DNA of 57,941 nt from Nitrosomonas nitrosa (GCF_003051105.1 NZ_QAOO01000019.1:1-57941); one strand, 5' to 3'. Positions 18,170 to 27,196 are shown, counted from the first letter of the stretch. Notes: generated by a model not told the origin, from the letters alone. Made by a program: numbers and translations.

Positions 18170-20473
18170 TTAAAACGTTGCCCTTAATCCCAACACAAAA
18201 CTTCGGCCCGGTTCAGGTGCGAAATTTCTTAAGAATGAAACCGAGCTGCGTATTTCTTCATTCAGCAGGTTGGTGCCTTTGGCGAACAACCAGACATCGG
18301 CCCATTTACCCATTTTCATCTGATAATCCGCGCTTACGGTTAACAGGTGGTAGCCTTTCGTGATAGTTTCATTTTCGCCTGGATGATTTTGTGCTTCTGC
18401 CCGGGTATAGCGTAATGCGCTATTCCATCGACTGTTGTCCAGCCCCAGTTCAATTCCGTAGCGCAGTGGGGGCATGCGTGGTACATCGCCGTGCATACCA
18501 CGCACAAAGCGTCCGCGCACATAATCGGAAAACAGGGTCAATAAGAGATCACCTTGCGGTAACTTGTAGAGGGTTGCTCCAAATTCGGATTCATAACCGA
18601 TAAATTCAGCATCCTGCTGATCGTAAGCGAAAATCGATACACATTCAGCTTTACTCACGCATTGCTGCCGAATCACTTCGTTGTCGATCTCATAAACCAA
18701 ACCGGTGTTGCGCTGAAAAATGAAGTCATCAGTACGGTTGTAGTAACCATTGACCCGTAAGCTGAAACGCTCTTTTTTCCAGTCAAAGCCCAGATCAACC
18801 ATATTCATGGTTTCGTTCTTCAGTTGCACATTACCGATATCGAAGCTCCGTATGGATAAATGTGGACCGAGTGACAACAATTCCTGAATATCCGGGGAAC
18901 GCTTGCCTTGGTTGAATGAAATCGTCATGGTTAAATCATCCACCAGATTTCTTTGTAGCGAGGATGAAAAGGAGGTTGTCTGATATTTCAGCTCATCTGG
19001 CAGTGGGATGGGCGGCAAGGCGCTGCCACGTAATCTCAGTTCACTTGCTTTGGGGTTGACACGGGATTGCTCGATACGGACCCCCCCGCTCACAATCCAG
19101 CGATTCCAGGTGTATTGCTGGGTCGTATAGAAACCCAATGAATGCTGTTTGGTTTCTGGCACAAAGGTCTCGACGCCCAGTGCGGAAAAATTTCGGCCAA
19201 TCCACTGCACGCCGAACGTACCGGTTAACCGTGGAAAAAAATGATGATCGATTTCGAACCGGCCTTCGCCCGCCTCATTTTTAAACTTGGTAAAAGGAAG
19301 GCCTCCTTGGATTTCGGTATGCTGATAATCCACCAACCCATAGCGAAAACCGATACGTTCAATGCCTCGGATCGGTTCATACCATTCACTTTTAAAATCA
19401 TAGCGTGTTTGCCGCATAGCCAGGCGGATATTGGGGAAAAGGGCTTGCGGACCAAAAATATCTTCAAAACCGGTCAGATCGTTCAGTTTAGGCAGAATTA
19501 ATTCCAAACCCCCTAAATGATTGGGATCCAACCCATGACTGCCTCTCGGCACACCATAACGGTTATCCACATGACTGATCGACATTCCCGCCATGGCAGT
19601 GTCACCTAGCCACGAGATTCCGGCAAAGCCACCGTTGCTTTCGCTATCAGTGTTGGGAATTTTGCCTGAAATGTTCTGTATGTCCGTTAGGCCGTACTGT
19701 TGCGCTATGAAGTGCTCATCGATTGCCTTGCCAGGAATTCGGATATCGCCCCGGCTGCGATAAAAACCACCCAGATTGAATGCCAGCCAATCTTTGCCCA
19801 GATTCAATTTAACGGCTGAATTCGTGCCATTTCCGTTGGTATCGTAACGGCTTTCCACGGAGCCGCTGACGAGGTTCTTAGGTGCACGTTCGGGAATACG
19901 GTGATCTTTGACATCGACAACTCCCCCGATGGCGTTGCCACCATAACGGACCGTTTCGGGACCACGTATGATGGTGATTTCTTCAGCAAACAGGGGGTCG
20001 ATCGCTACAGCGTGATCTGGGCTGAGGCTGGCGGCGTCATGACTGCCGATACCACTTTGCAGCATGCGAATGCGCGAACCTGTGAGGCCACGTATCACGG
20101 GAATACCCACGCCCGGTCCAAAAGAAGCGTTGCTGACACCTAATTCTTTTTCGAGCGTTCTGCCGAGAGTATCGCTTCTCTGTAAATGCAGCAGCCTACC
20201 TTTTAGAATGCTGGTGTTTGATTGGGTTGGTTGATTGGAGTCAATCCCGATGATTGTTATGGGTTTTAAATGGACGGCAGCCTCATTGCCGGCAGAATCC
20301 GCTAATTCCGTTTTTAGGATGAAATCGTTTGATTTGTTATCTGCTGCAAGAGCTGGATAGGGTATGCTCATAATCAATAAGATACTGATAATATTTCGCC
20401 ACTGCCGTAAGCGTGCAATCGGTGGCTGACTAAGCAAAAATACATAAAAGAGTTTCTTGAAACGTTTGTACAT
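18170..20473 (-). CDS. TonB-dependent outer membrane receptor, probably for zinc (ZnuD-like)
   Basis: A 767-residue receptor with an N-terminal signal (ending near PALAADN). The plug domain is marked by RTLEKELGVSNASFGPGVG, PVIRGLTGSRIRML and ITIIRGPETVRYGGNAIGGVV. The beta-barrel ends in the typical FVLGLRATF. Sequence style and context match ZnuD, the zinc receptor known from Neisseria. A Zur-like palindrome overlaps its promoter, and its operon partners fit zinc limitation. TonB-ExbBD are not in the window. It heads a three-gene leftward operon. Confidence 0.85.
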   Translation of the reverse strand: MYKRFKKLFYVFLLSQPPIARLRQWRNIISILLIMSIPYPALAADNKSNDFILKTELADSAGNEAAVHLKPITIIGIDSNQPTQSNTSILKGRLLHLQRSDTLGRTLEKELGVSNASFGPGVGIPVIRGLTGSRIRMLQSGIGSHDAASLSPDHAVAIDPLFAEEITIIRGPETVRYGGNAIGGVVDVKDHRIPERAPKNLVSGSVESRYDTNGNGTNSAVKLNLGKDWLAFNLGGFYRSRGDIRIPGKAIDEHFIAQQYGLTDIQNISGKIPNTDSESNGGFAGISWLGDTAMAGMSISHVDNRYGVPRGSHGLDPNHLGGLELILPKLNDLTGFEDIFGPQALFPNIRLAMRQTRYDFKSEWYEPIRGIERIGFRYGLVDYQHTEIQGGLPFTKFKNEAGEGRFEIDHHFFPRLTGTFGVQWIGRNFSALGVETFVPETKQHSLGFYTTQQYTWNRWIVSGGVRIEQSRVNPKASELRLRGSALPPIPLPDELKYQTTSFSSSLQRNLVDDLTMTISFNQGKRSPDIQELLSLGPHLSIRSFDIGNVQLKNETMNMVDLGFDWKKERFSLRVNGYYNRTDDFIFQRNTGLVYEIDNEVIRQQCVSKAECVSIFAYDQQDAEFIGYESEFGATLYKLPQGDLLLTLFSDYVRGRFVRGMHGDVPRMPPLRYGIELGLDNSRWNSALRYTRAEAQNHPGENETITKGYHLLTVSADYQMKMGKWADVWLFAKGTNLLNEEIRSSVSFLRNFAPEPGRSFVLGLRATF

Positions 20474-20495
20474 ATCATTTGTGCTGTTCTTTTTT

Positions 20496-20524
20496 ATGAT
20501 ATGTTATAACATTTCTTATTTCAA
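20496..20524 (-). promoter_or_regulatory. Promoter of the TonB receptor operon
   Basis: On the minus strand TTGAAA (20524-20519) and TATCAT (20501-20496) are 17 bases apart, a good sigma70 fit. The Zur-like palindrome fills the spacer and touches the -10, so a bound repressor would exclude polymerase. Confidence 0.6.
20498..20515. promoter_or_regulatory. Putative Zur operator
   Basis: The core ATGTTATAACAT (20501-20512) is a perfect 12-base palindrome. On the minus strand the extended site reads GAAATGTTATAACATATC, close to the proteobacterial Zur consensus GAAATGTTATA-type half site. It sits between the divergent TonB receptor operon and the dksA2/COG0523 genes and could control both. Established: Zur regulates such genes in other proteobacteria. 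Inferred: this site is its target here. Confidence 0.7.
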
Positions 20525-20547
20525 ATAATATAAATGTGACATGCGTG

Positions 20548-20667
20548 ATGAGAAACTTGAAATTTGAAATATTTGATGAGTGGCAGCAACGCGTCGAGCG
20601 GGAATACCGTTTCGAGCCGGCCGATAACGATGTGGTAACGAAGGTGAGAAACGATGCGAGTCAATAA
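20548..20667 (+). CDS. Possible 39-residue protein ahead of dksA2
   Basis: The frame begins MRNLKFEIFDEWQQRVER and is highly charged. It starts 35 bases downstream of the Zur-like palindrome and its stop overlaps the dksA2 start by 14 bases, so translational coupling is possible. It has no strong ribosome site and I recognise no family. It could be a leader peptide, a small real gene, or chance. Confidence 0.3.
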   Translation: MRNLKFEIFDEWQQRVEREYRFEPADNDVVTKVRNDASQ

Positions 20668-21088
20668 AAGAATATTGGCTTCTTCAGAAGAAGAAAAAAC
20701 CATGCCTGATGTACTTTCGGGCGACTATATGTGTGCGGCACAATGGGCTTTTTTTCGTGCCAAACTGGAAAATGAGAAACGCGCATTACTCGAGAATGTG
20801 CAAAAAACACTTGACTGCATGCAAGAGACTGAGCCGGAACCTGATCCCAACGACCGAGCGAGCACGGAAGAAAAATACCTGCTGGCGTTGAGAGTGAGGG
20901 ATCGTGAACGCAAATTGCTTAGAAAAATTGATGATGCGCTGTTGCGCATCGAGCAGGGGACCTATGGCTGGTGTGCAGAGACGGGTGAGCCCATCGGCAT
21001 TCCTCGATTGCTGGCAAGACCCACAGCCTCACTCTGTCTTGAAGCGCAGGAACGCCGCGAACTGATTGAGCGACTTTATGACCAATGA
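20654..21088 (+). CDS. dksA2: DksA2-type RNA polymerase-binding regulator with reduced zinc site
   Basis: A 144-residue DksA/TraR protein. The coiled-coil tip has the two Asp of DPNDRAS (residues 64 and 67), needed for action in the polymerase channel. The zinc-finger region shows Cys107 and Cys128, but Thr110 and Ala131 replace the other two cysteines. This two-cysteine form matches Pseudomonas aeruginosa DksA2, which works without zinc and takes over from DksA when zinc is scarce. The start at 20654 follows AAGGTGAG; a second ATG at 20702 is possible. It overlaps the next gene by 11 bases and sits just downstream of the Zur-like site. Confidence 0.88.
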   Translation: MRVNKRILASSEEEKTMPDVLSGDYMCAAQWAFFRAKLENEKRALLENVQKTLDCMQETEPEPDPNDRASTEEKYLLALRVRDRERKLLRKIDDALLRIEQGTYGWCAETGEPIGIPRLLARPTASLCLEAQERRELIERLYDQ

Positions 21089-22232
21089 ATTTACTTCCTC
21101 CCAGCCACTTATTCCTATAGCCATCCTGACGGGGTTCCTAGGCAGCGGCAAGACTACCTTGCTCAATTGCGTGGTCCGCCAACCCGCTTTCAGCGATACC
21201 TTGGTCATCATTAACGAGTTTGGCGAGATCAGCCTTGACCATTTACTGGTTACTCAAAGCAATGAAATAGTCGTGACGGAGATGGACAGCGGTTGTATCT
21301 GCTGTTCGATACGCGGCGACCTCGCGCGCACACTCCGAGAAATTGGCTGGCGTTTTTCGCGAGAAGGAAAGCGAAAATTCAAGCGCGTCATGATAGAAAC
21401 GACGGGTCTGGCCGATCCGGCTCCCATCATACATACGCTCATGACCGACGATTTCATCGCGTCTCGTTATCGTCTGGATGCTGTGATTACCACAGTCGAT
21501 AGTGTCAATGGGATGCAGACACTCCATCGCCATCCTGAAGCCATCAAACAAGTGGCGGTGGCAGACCGGCTTATCCTCACCAAAAATGATTTAATTGACG
21601 AAACACAGCTAACGGATTTGCAACATCGGCTTGCTCGACTCAATCCAACTGCCCAGCAGCTACGCGTCTTGAACGGTGAAACAGATGGACAAGCGTTGTT
21701 CGGCGCTCACCTGTTTTTCCTTGATCAGAAAGCACCTGATGTATTGGGTTGGCTCAATGAGTCAGCATATGCAGGAACCATCAAACAGGCGGGAAATGCG
21801 TCGGATACTTTCCGTTACCAACCGATCACTGGGAAGTTAAGTAAACAGCGATTTCAGAAGAAACAGAAGGTTGCTCAACAAGATATTCATGGTCATGACG
21901 ATCATATCCGGGCGTTTAGCTTCACTTTTGATACGCCAATCGAGCCAGAATTATTTGATCAGTGGCTGGGGCTATTGATGGCATTCAAAGGTCCGGATAT
22001 CTTACGTGTGAAAGGTATGCTCAACCTGAAGCACCGTTCAGGGCCTATCATCATTCATGGCGTGCAACATATTTTTCATCCGCCTGTCGAGTTAGCTGAG
22101 TGGCCATCAGAAGATCACCGCACACGCATCGTTTTTATTACACGTGATATCGATCGTTCGGTAATCGAACGCACCTTCGATCGTTTCGTTAGCACCGGTA
22201 CTGAAGCATTTTCTACCGGAACAGGGGTGTGA
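21078..22232 (+). CDS. COG0523 (CobW-like) GTPase, putative zinc metallochaperone
   Basis: A 384-residue G3E GTPase. Walker A is GFLGSGKTT (residues 19-27) and the hallmark CxCC metal motif is DSGCICCSIRGD (Cys73, 75, 76). ETTGLADPAP and LTKND are nucleotide-binding segments. A mid-protein HGHDDH stretch is typical of the metal-binding linker, and a CobW C-terminal domain follows. ATG 21078 overlaps the dksA2 stop; a TTG at 21066 is less likely. COG0523 genes next to DksA paralogues are usually Zur-regulated (as with zigA of Pseudomonas). It probably delivers zinc to key enzymes in starvation. Confidence 0.88.
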   Translation: MTNEFTSSQPLIPIAILTGFLGSGKTTLLNCVVRQPAFSDTLVIINEFGEISLDHLLVTQSNEIVVTEMDSGCICCSIRGDLARTLREIGWRFSREGKRKFKRVMIETTGLADPAPIIHTLMTDDFIASRYRLDAVITTVDSVNGMQTLHRHPEAIKQVAVADRLILTKNDLIDETQLTDLQHRLARLNPTAQQLRVLNGETDGQALFGAHLFFLDQKAPDVLGWLNESAYAGTIKQAGNASDTFRYQPITGKLSKQRFQKKQKVAQQDIHGHDDHIRAFSFTFDTPIEPELFDQWLGLLMAFKGPDILRVKGMLNLKHRSGPIIIHGVQHIFHPPVELAEWPSEDHRTRIVFITRDIDRSVIERTFDRFVSTGTEAFSTGTGV

Positions 22233-22387
22233 TATGTCATTAATTGACCTTTGCGTAAGATGAGATGAGACGCTTGTGCGGATGCCCTTTTTTTGGGCAG
22301 ATCGAGCAAATATTCGAAATTTTCTCTACAACGTTCAATTAGAATAATGATATATACAGGCTTCGATACTAGACAATTTTTCTCGGA

Positions 22388-22972
22388 ATGAAAATTATGC
22401 TGAACAAGCCCTTATTGATGGGTTGGGTATGGATTCTGACGGCAAGCAGCGCTCCTGTTTTATCATCAGGGAACCCTGTTTTACAGGGTGCGCATGTTCA
22501 CGGGGAAGCCGTGCTCAACGTTGTGCAGGAGGGCACGACTGTGTACATCGAGTTTGAATCGCCAGCAATCAACCTGGTCGGATTTGAGCATGCACCCATT
22601 AATCCAGAGCAAAAGGCAGCTTTATCGAATGCTCGACAAATACTGGCTGCCACCGATCGCTTGTTTCAATTTGGCGCTACCCAATGTCTGCTGGAAAGCA
22701 AAGAAATAAACGTGCCTTATCCTGGTCAGCCTGCACATAATCATCCTCACCGTCACGAACATGAAAGCGCCCAGGAAGCGCACCATGAACATGCTGACTT
22801 CCAAGCAAACTATACCTTCCAATGCGAACAAGCCAGCGATTTACGGGCCATTTCGACGACGCTCTTTTCACTTTTTCCAGGGATCCAGACAATCAAGGCA
22901 CAATGGATTTCCCAAGGCAGGCAGGGTTCGACTTCACTGACGCCGAGTGACGCTACGCTAAGGTTAAATTAA
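22388..22972 (+). CDS. DUF2796 (ZrgA-like) periplasmic zinc protein
   Basis: A 194-residue protein with a signal peptide (to about residue 27). The start of the mature part reads QGAHVHGEAVLNV, the hallmark of DUF2796. A central His-rich loop (HNHPHRHEHESAQEAHHEHAD, split by a few other residues) is likely to bind zinc. The end of the protein has FSLFPGIQTIKAQWIS, another family feature. In Vibrio the homologue ZrgA is part of a Zur-repressed zinc-uptake locus together with ABC components, as seen nearby here. No clear Zur site was found in the 155 bases upstream. Confidence 0.85.
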   Translation: MKIMLNKPLLMGWVWILTASSAPVLSSGNPVLQGAHVHGEAVLNVVQEGTTVYIEFESPAINLVGFEHAPINPEQKAALSNARQILAATDRLFQFGATQCLLESKEINVPYPGQPAHNHPHRHEHESAQEAHHEHADFQANYTFQCEQASDLRAISTTLFSLFPGIQTIKAQWISQGRQGSTSLTPSDATLRLN

Positions 22973-23034
22973 GAACGCAAGGCAGTTGCTATACTCCGCG
23001 TTTTTTTGTCAACACGGGAACGGAATGTTTGGAG

Positions 23035-23682
23035 CTATTCCGTATATATTTCTATCTCTGCGACTTCTATCGTATAAGCAGATGTCGCAACCGCATTTTC
23101 CGTCAGCGATGTTTTCAAAGTGCCCGTTACCCAAACCGGTTCGTGTAGTGCTTGAAGTTTTAGTCCTTTCTCGAAAATGCCATAAATAATCTGATTGGGG
23201 GGAGGAGGTGGAACATGGATACATGCGCCGAAAAAAGGGACTAGAAAAAAGCGTTTCACGACAAGCTGCTCACCAAATTCGAGCGGTACGATAAAGCCGG
23301 GTATCCTGATATTCTGATTGTCGAATTCAGGCTTGATGCGAGTGGATGTCAGCGCTTGCATATAACGATCGTCGCTCGCTTGCGCCATCGCCAGCATGAA
23401 TTGGCTGCTTAGCATATCTTCCTCGGAACCATCTTCGATCTCGTCGAGATATTCTGGTGGATTCATCAAAGCGTCCAGATCTTCCTGTGGCAGTAAATCG
23501 ATCCACTGAATGGTTGTATAAGCAATGGTCTGCGCGCCTTGCTGTTGTGCACCTGTTTGAGCGCTGGTGACAGCACTCGCATCAGTGTTTGGATCGTTTT
23601 GGGAGCACGCGGCCAGAAGTCCGGCAAGAAAACAGACAATTGCCGCAGACTTTGATTTTGTAGCGAAAAAATTGGAATTCAT
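23035..23682 (-). CDS. DUF3299 lipoprotein
   Basis: A 215-residue lipoprotein. ATG 23682 gives a signal with lipobox LLAACSQ; the longer frame from 23838 would run through the neighbour's start and lacks a signal. The C-terminal half is the DUF3299 domain: IRIPGFIVPLEF, FFLVPFFGACIHVPPPPPNQII and EPVWVTGTL. Such proteins are commonly encoded beside DUF2796 and a MacB-like ABC transporter and are suspected periplasmic parts of that system. Here it lies on the opposite strand, divergent from the ABC genes and convergent with the DUF2796 gene. Confidence 0.8.
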   Translation of the reverse strand: MNSNFFATKSKSAAIVCFLAGLLAACSQNDPNTDASAVTSAQTGAQQQGAQTIAYTTIQWIDLLPQEDLDALMNPPEYLDEIEDGSEEDMLSSQFMLAMAQASDDRYMQALTSTRIKPEFDNQNIRIPGFIVPLEFGEQLVVKRFFLVPFFGACIHVPPPPPNQIIYGIFEKGLKLQALHEPVWVTGTLKTSLTENAVATSAYTIEVAEIEIYTE

Positions 23683-23773
23683 AACCCGTCGTTTAACTCT
23701 CCTCAAGTCTATGCAAGTTGGTGTTACAGTATAGTACATTGGAGCCAGAACAATATCGACCAGGAGGTTTTTC

Positions 23774-24514
23774 TTGCAACCGAGTTTTCCGGAAAATGCA
23801 AAATCAGCCGTTTTAGACGAGGCAACTGCGGCTATCATGCTCGAAAATTTGTACTTTGCCTATCCTGGGAAAAGGCAGGAGCCTGTCCTGGATATCCCTG
23901 AATGGCATATCGCCCAGGGCGATCATGTCTTTCTCAGAGGGCCTTCCGGGTCCGGAAAATCAACTTTGTTGAATTTACTGGCGGGTATCTTGGTAGCCAC
24001 ACGAGGTACCGTCGAAGTACTGGGTCAGGAGCTGGGCGCGCTGTCTGCCCGCGAGCGGGATCGCTTCCGAGCCGCGCATATTGGCATCGTATTTCAGCAA
24101 TTCAATCTCATTCCTTATTTAAGTGTACTCGATAATATCCAACTTGCTGCCTATTTTGGCAGGAAGAAACAGATCGACTTTGATTCAACGATAAAGCAGC
24201 TGTTCGCTGCGTTGGCGCTGGATGACTCGCTGATTACAAAAAAGGCGAACCATCTTAGCGTTGGCCAGCAGCAGCGTGTAGCGATAGTCAGGGCATTGGT
24301 GAATGCGCCAGAGATACTGATCGTGGATGAACCCACCTCCGCTTTGGATAGCGATTTACGGGATGCATTTATGGATGTGTTGTTGGCAATCAGCCAGAGC
24401 CGAGGCAGCACATTGATATTTGTGAGCCATGATACCGCGCTGTCCCACTATTTTCACCATGTCGTTAACTTATCGGAAATCAATCGGCTTGGAGCTGGAA
24501 ATGATGTTTCTTAA
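23774..24514 (+). CDS. ABC transporter ATP-binding protein (LolD/MacB-like)
   Basis: A 246-residue ATPase. Motifs are Walker A GPSGSGKSTLLN, Q-loop QQFNLIPYL, signature LSVGQQQRVAIVRAL and Walker B ILIVDEPTSALD. TTG 23774 is chosen because AGGAGG sits 6 bases upstream. It overlaps the following permease gene by 14 bases. Its class drives FtsX-type mechanotransmission systems rather than classical import. In the context of DUF2796/DUF3299 it is inferred to act in zinc acquisition or envelope handling of the metal. Confidence 0.88.
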   Translation: MQPSFPENAKSAVLDEATAAIMLENLYFAYPGKRQEPVLDIPEWHIAQGDHVFLRGPSGSGKSTLLNLLAGILVATRGTVEVLGQELGALSARERDRFRAAHIGIVFQQFNLIPYLSVLDNIQLAAYFGRKKQIDFDSTIKQLFAALALDDSLITKKANHLSVGQQQRVAIVRALVNAPEILIVDEPTSALDSDLRDAFMDVLLAISQSRGSTLIFVSHDTALSHYFHHVVNLSEINRLGAGNDVS

Positions 24515-25760
24515 TGTGATCTGGCATAGCCTGCTCAATCGGAAAGGCACCGTATTGCTTGCCTTGATCTCGGTCGCCATCAGTATTTTTGTATTGCTTG
24601 GGGTAGAGCATATTCGTCACCAAGCAAAAGAAAGTTTCAATAAAACGGTATCAGGTGTCGATCTTGTCGTCGGCGCCCGCACAGGTCAGCTAAACCTGTT
24701 GCTGTACGCTGTTTTTCGCATGGGTAACGCCACGAACAATATCGCTTGGGAAAGCTACCGCGAACTTGCGGCCGATCCCAAAGTGGCCTGGACGATACCG
24801 ATATCATTGGGGGATTCCCATCGCGGTTTTCGGGTGGTGGGTACGACTCAAGACTATTTTACTCATTTCCGTTTTGGTCAAAATACACCGCTATCTTTTT
24901 CGCAGGGACAACCTTTTTCACAGCTCTTCGATGTCGTGATTGGTGCTGATTTGGCTAAAAAACTCGGTTATCGCTTGAATGACGAAATCATCCTGGCGCA
25001 CGGCCTTGGGCAAGCCAGCTTTAGCCTCCATGACGATCATCCATTCAAAGTGGTTGGAATATTGCGGCCCACTGGCACGCCTGTGGATCAGGCCCTTTAT
25101 GTAAGCTTGCAGGGCATGGAGGCAATCCACCTCAATTGGAGGAACGGCGTAAAAATACCGGCTAGGAAAACATCGTTAGACGCGCTGGCAGAGCGAGATT
25201 TGACACCCAAAAGTATTACCGCTTTTCTGGTGGGGCTCAAATCGAAAATGACCACGTTTCATGTGCAACGACAAATCAACACCTATTCCAAAGAACCTTT
25301 GCTCGCCATTTTACCGGGTATTGCGTTGACCGAACTCTGGCAAATGATGGGTGTGATGGAAAACACGCTTAGATTGATCTCACTTCTGGTGCTGTTCTCA
25401 TCATTGCTGGGATTGAGCGTCATGCTGCTCTCGTCTTTACGTGAAAGACGGCGTGAAATCGCACTCTTTCGCGCAATCGGCGCAAGTCCGTTTTTCGTGT
25501 TTATGATCATTCAAACCGAAGCGCTTTTGATCACCTTGACTGGTGTTCTGGTCGCCATGCTTGCATTGACGATGAGTATTCAGTTTGCCCAATCGTTTCT
25601 TGTTGAAAATTATGGTGTTTTCATTGACTCATTTGCATTTAACAGCGAGACACTCGGTATTTTGAGCCTCATCCTGGCCGGCACGCTATTGCTCGGCCTT
25701 ATTCCTGCCCTCAGCGCTTACCGCATGTCTTTACATTATGGTCTGGCGACAAGAAGCTAG
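24501..25760 (+). CDS. FtsX-family ABC transporter permease
   Basis: A 419-residue membrane protein with the MacB/LolC layout. One N-terminal transmembrane helix (about 15-35) precedes a large periplasmic domain. Three C-terminal helices follow (about 290-315, 340-370, 385-410), with the FtsX domain containing LRERRREIALFRAIGAS. The start at 24501 (GGAGCTGGA upstream) is inside the ATPase gene, so expression is coupled; a longer in-frame start at 24429 is disfavoured. A hairpin lies at its stop. Confidence 0.85.
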   Translation: MMFLNVIWHSLLNRKGTVLLALISVAISIFVLLGVEHIRHQAKESFNKTVSGVDLVVGARTGQLNLLLYAVFRMGNATNNIAWESYRELAADPKVAWTIPISLGDSHRGFRVVGTTQDYFTHFRFGQNTPLSFSQGQPFSQLFDVVIGADLAKKLGYRLNDEIILAHGLGQASFSLHDDHPFKVVGILRPTGTPVDQALYVSLQGMEAIHLNWRNGVKIPARKTSLDALAERDLTPKSITAFLVGLKSKMTTFHVQRQINTYSKEPLLAILPGIALTELWQMMGVMENTLRLISLLVLFSSLLGLSVMLLSSLRERRREIALFRAIGASPFFVFMIIQTEALLITLTGVLVAMLALTMSIQFAQSFLVENYGVFIDSFAFNSETLGILSLILAGTLLLGLIPALSAYRMSLHYGLATRS

Positions 25761-25780
25761 CCCCAATATTTCGGGCTAGC
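25756..25780 (+). terminator. Hairpin at the end of the permease gene
   Basis: GCTAGCCC-(9 bases)-GGGCTAGC makes a perfect 8-bp stem that includes the stop codon. No T-run follows, so it is a weak or factor-dependent terminator, or a 3' end stabiliser. Confidence 0.45.
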
Positions 25781-25871
25781 TAAGTAACCGATATGGACAG
25801 CTCCAAAAATAATGCATGAGCTTATGTAAAACTTCAGATTGAAAATATTTTCGTGCTTTTCAGCGCATTCG

Positions 25872-26939
25872 TTAATGCTTTACTTTTCTGCGTTTTTCCA
25901 CAGCATCTGCTAGCTGCTGTAGTACTTGCTCGGTCGTCTCGAAACTGATACAGCCATCGGTAATACTCTGTCCATAAACCAGTTCTTCGCGTTTTTTACC
26001 GTCCGCCTTTTGATTGCCCTCGACCAAGTGGCTTTCGATCATCACGCCGCAGATGGCTTTATTGCCGCTGGCAATTTGTTCGGCTACATTGGCAGCGACT
26101 TCGGGTTGGCGGCGGTAGTCTTTATGGCTATTTGCATGGCTGAAATCGATCATGAGATAGGAGGGTAACTTGGCTTTGGCCAGCTCTTCGATGGCTGCGG
26201 CGACACTGGCCGTATCATAATTGGGTTTGCGCCCACCGCGTAAAATGATATGGCAGTCTTCATTGCCTTTGGTCGCAAAAATTGCGGTATGTCCTTCTTT
26301 GGTGACCGAGAGAAAATGGTGTGGGCGGGATGCTGCCGCAATTGCATCGATGGCAATATTCAAGTTGCCATAAGTGCCGTTCTTGAAACCAATTGGGCAA
26401 GATACGCCGGAGGCCAGTTCACGGTGAGCTTGGCTTTCAGTGGTGCGTGCGCCGATAGCGGCCCAGCTAATCAGGTCTGAGTGGTATTGTGGACTGATCA
26501 GATCGAGATATTCTGTTGCCGCAGGCATGCCCAGATTGTTCAAATCTAGCAGTAACTTACGTGCCATGCGTAAACCTTTGTTGATGTGGAAGCTATTGTC
26601 CAAGTCAGGGTCGTTGATCAATCCTTTCCATCCGACGGTGGTGCGTGGTTTCTCGAAATACACCCGCATGACGATGTGCAATTGATTCTTGAAAATTTCA
26701 CGCTGATGTTTCAGGCGGGCCGCATATTCCAGCGCTGCATCGACATCGTGGATTGAACAAGGGCCCGTCACGACCAATAAGCGATCATCTTCGCCATGCA
26801 AAATATTGTGAGCTGCTTGTCGTGCGGCATATACCGTTTCGGTCGCAACTTCCGTAACAGGGTATTCACGGTGTAATTCGACTGGTGGAGTCAGTTCATG
26901 CAAGCCGATAATACGCAAATCATCGGTCTGAAATTTCAT
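25872..26939 (-). CDS. aroG: 3-deoxy-7-phosphoheptulonate (DAHP) synthase, class I
   Basis: First step of the shikimate path, joining phosphoenolpyruvate and erythrose 4-phosphate. The 355 residues carry the class I motifs GPCSIHD, KPRTTVGWKG, GARTTESQAHRE, GFKNGTYGN and MIDFSHANSHKD. The length equals AroG/AroF/AroH of enteric bacteria. The N-terminal extension present in this type mediates feedback inhibition by an aromatic amino acid; which one cannot be told. It is monocistronic by its surroundings. Confidence 0.95.
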   Translation of the reverse strand: MKFQTDDLRIIGLHELTPPVELHREYPVTEVATETVYAARQAAHNILHGEDDRLLVVTGPCSIHDVDAALEYAARLKHQREIFKNQLHIVMRVYFEKPRTTVGWKGLINDPDLDNSFHINKGLRMARKLLLDLNNLGMPAATEYLDLISPQYHSDLISWAAIGARTTESQAHRELASGVSCPIGFKNGTYGNLNIAIDAIAAASRPHHFLSVTKEGHTAIFATKGNEDCHIILRGGRKPNYDTASVAAAIEELAKAKLPSYLMIDFSHANSHKDYRRQPEVAANVAEQIASGNKAICGVMIESHLVEGNQKADGKKREELVYGQSITDGCISFETTEQVLQQLADAVEKRRKVKH

Positions 26940-27196
26940 ATTGGATCCTTTTGTTTATTTACTTATCAGCCTTGAGGCCATAGATTCAATTTTCTACTGG
27001 TATGCATTGGTATTCAGCGCAATGAGCAGAAAAGTACACCCGATATTTTAACCTAGTTACATTATGAAAGACTGTTCCACGTTTGCCGCATAACTACAGG
27101 ACACGGTTGCAACGCAAGCTAGCAGCCAGAAAATCAAATGTAGGAAAAGAATGGAAGAATCTCCGATTCTACGAGAATGAAATGGACAGAGGCGGA

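Noticed and set aside
23715..23740. Second Zur-like site between the DUF3299 and ABC genes (TGTTACAGTATAGTACA)
   Set aside because: The half sites do not form a real palindrome; the match to the 20501 site is too weak.
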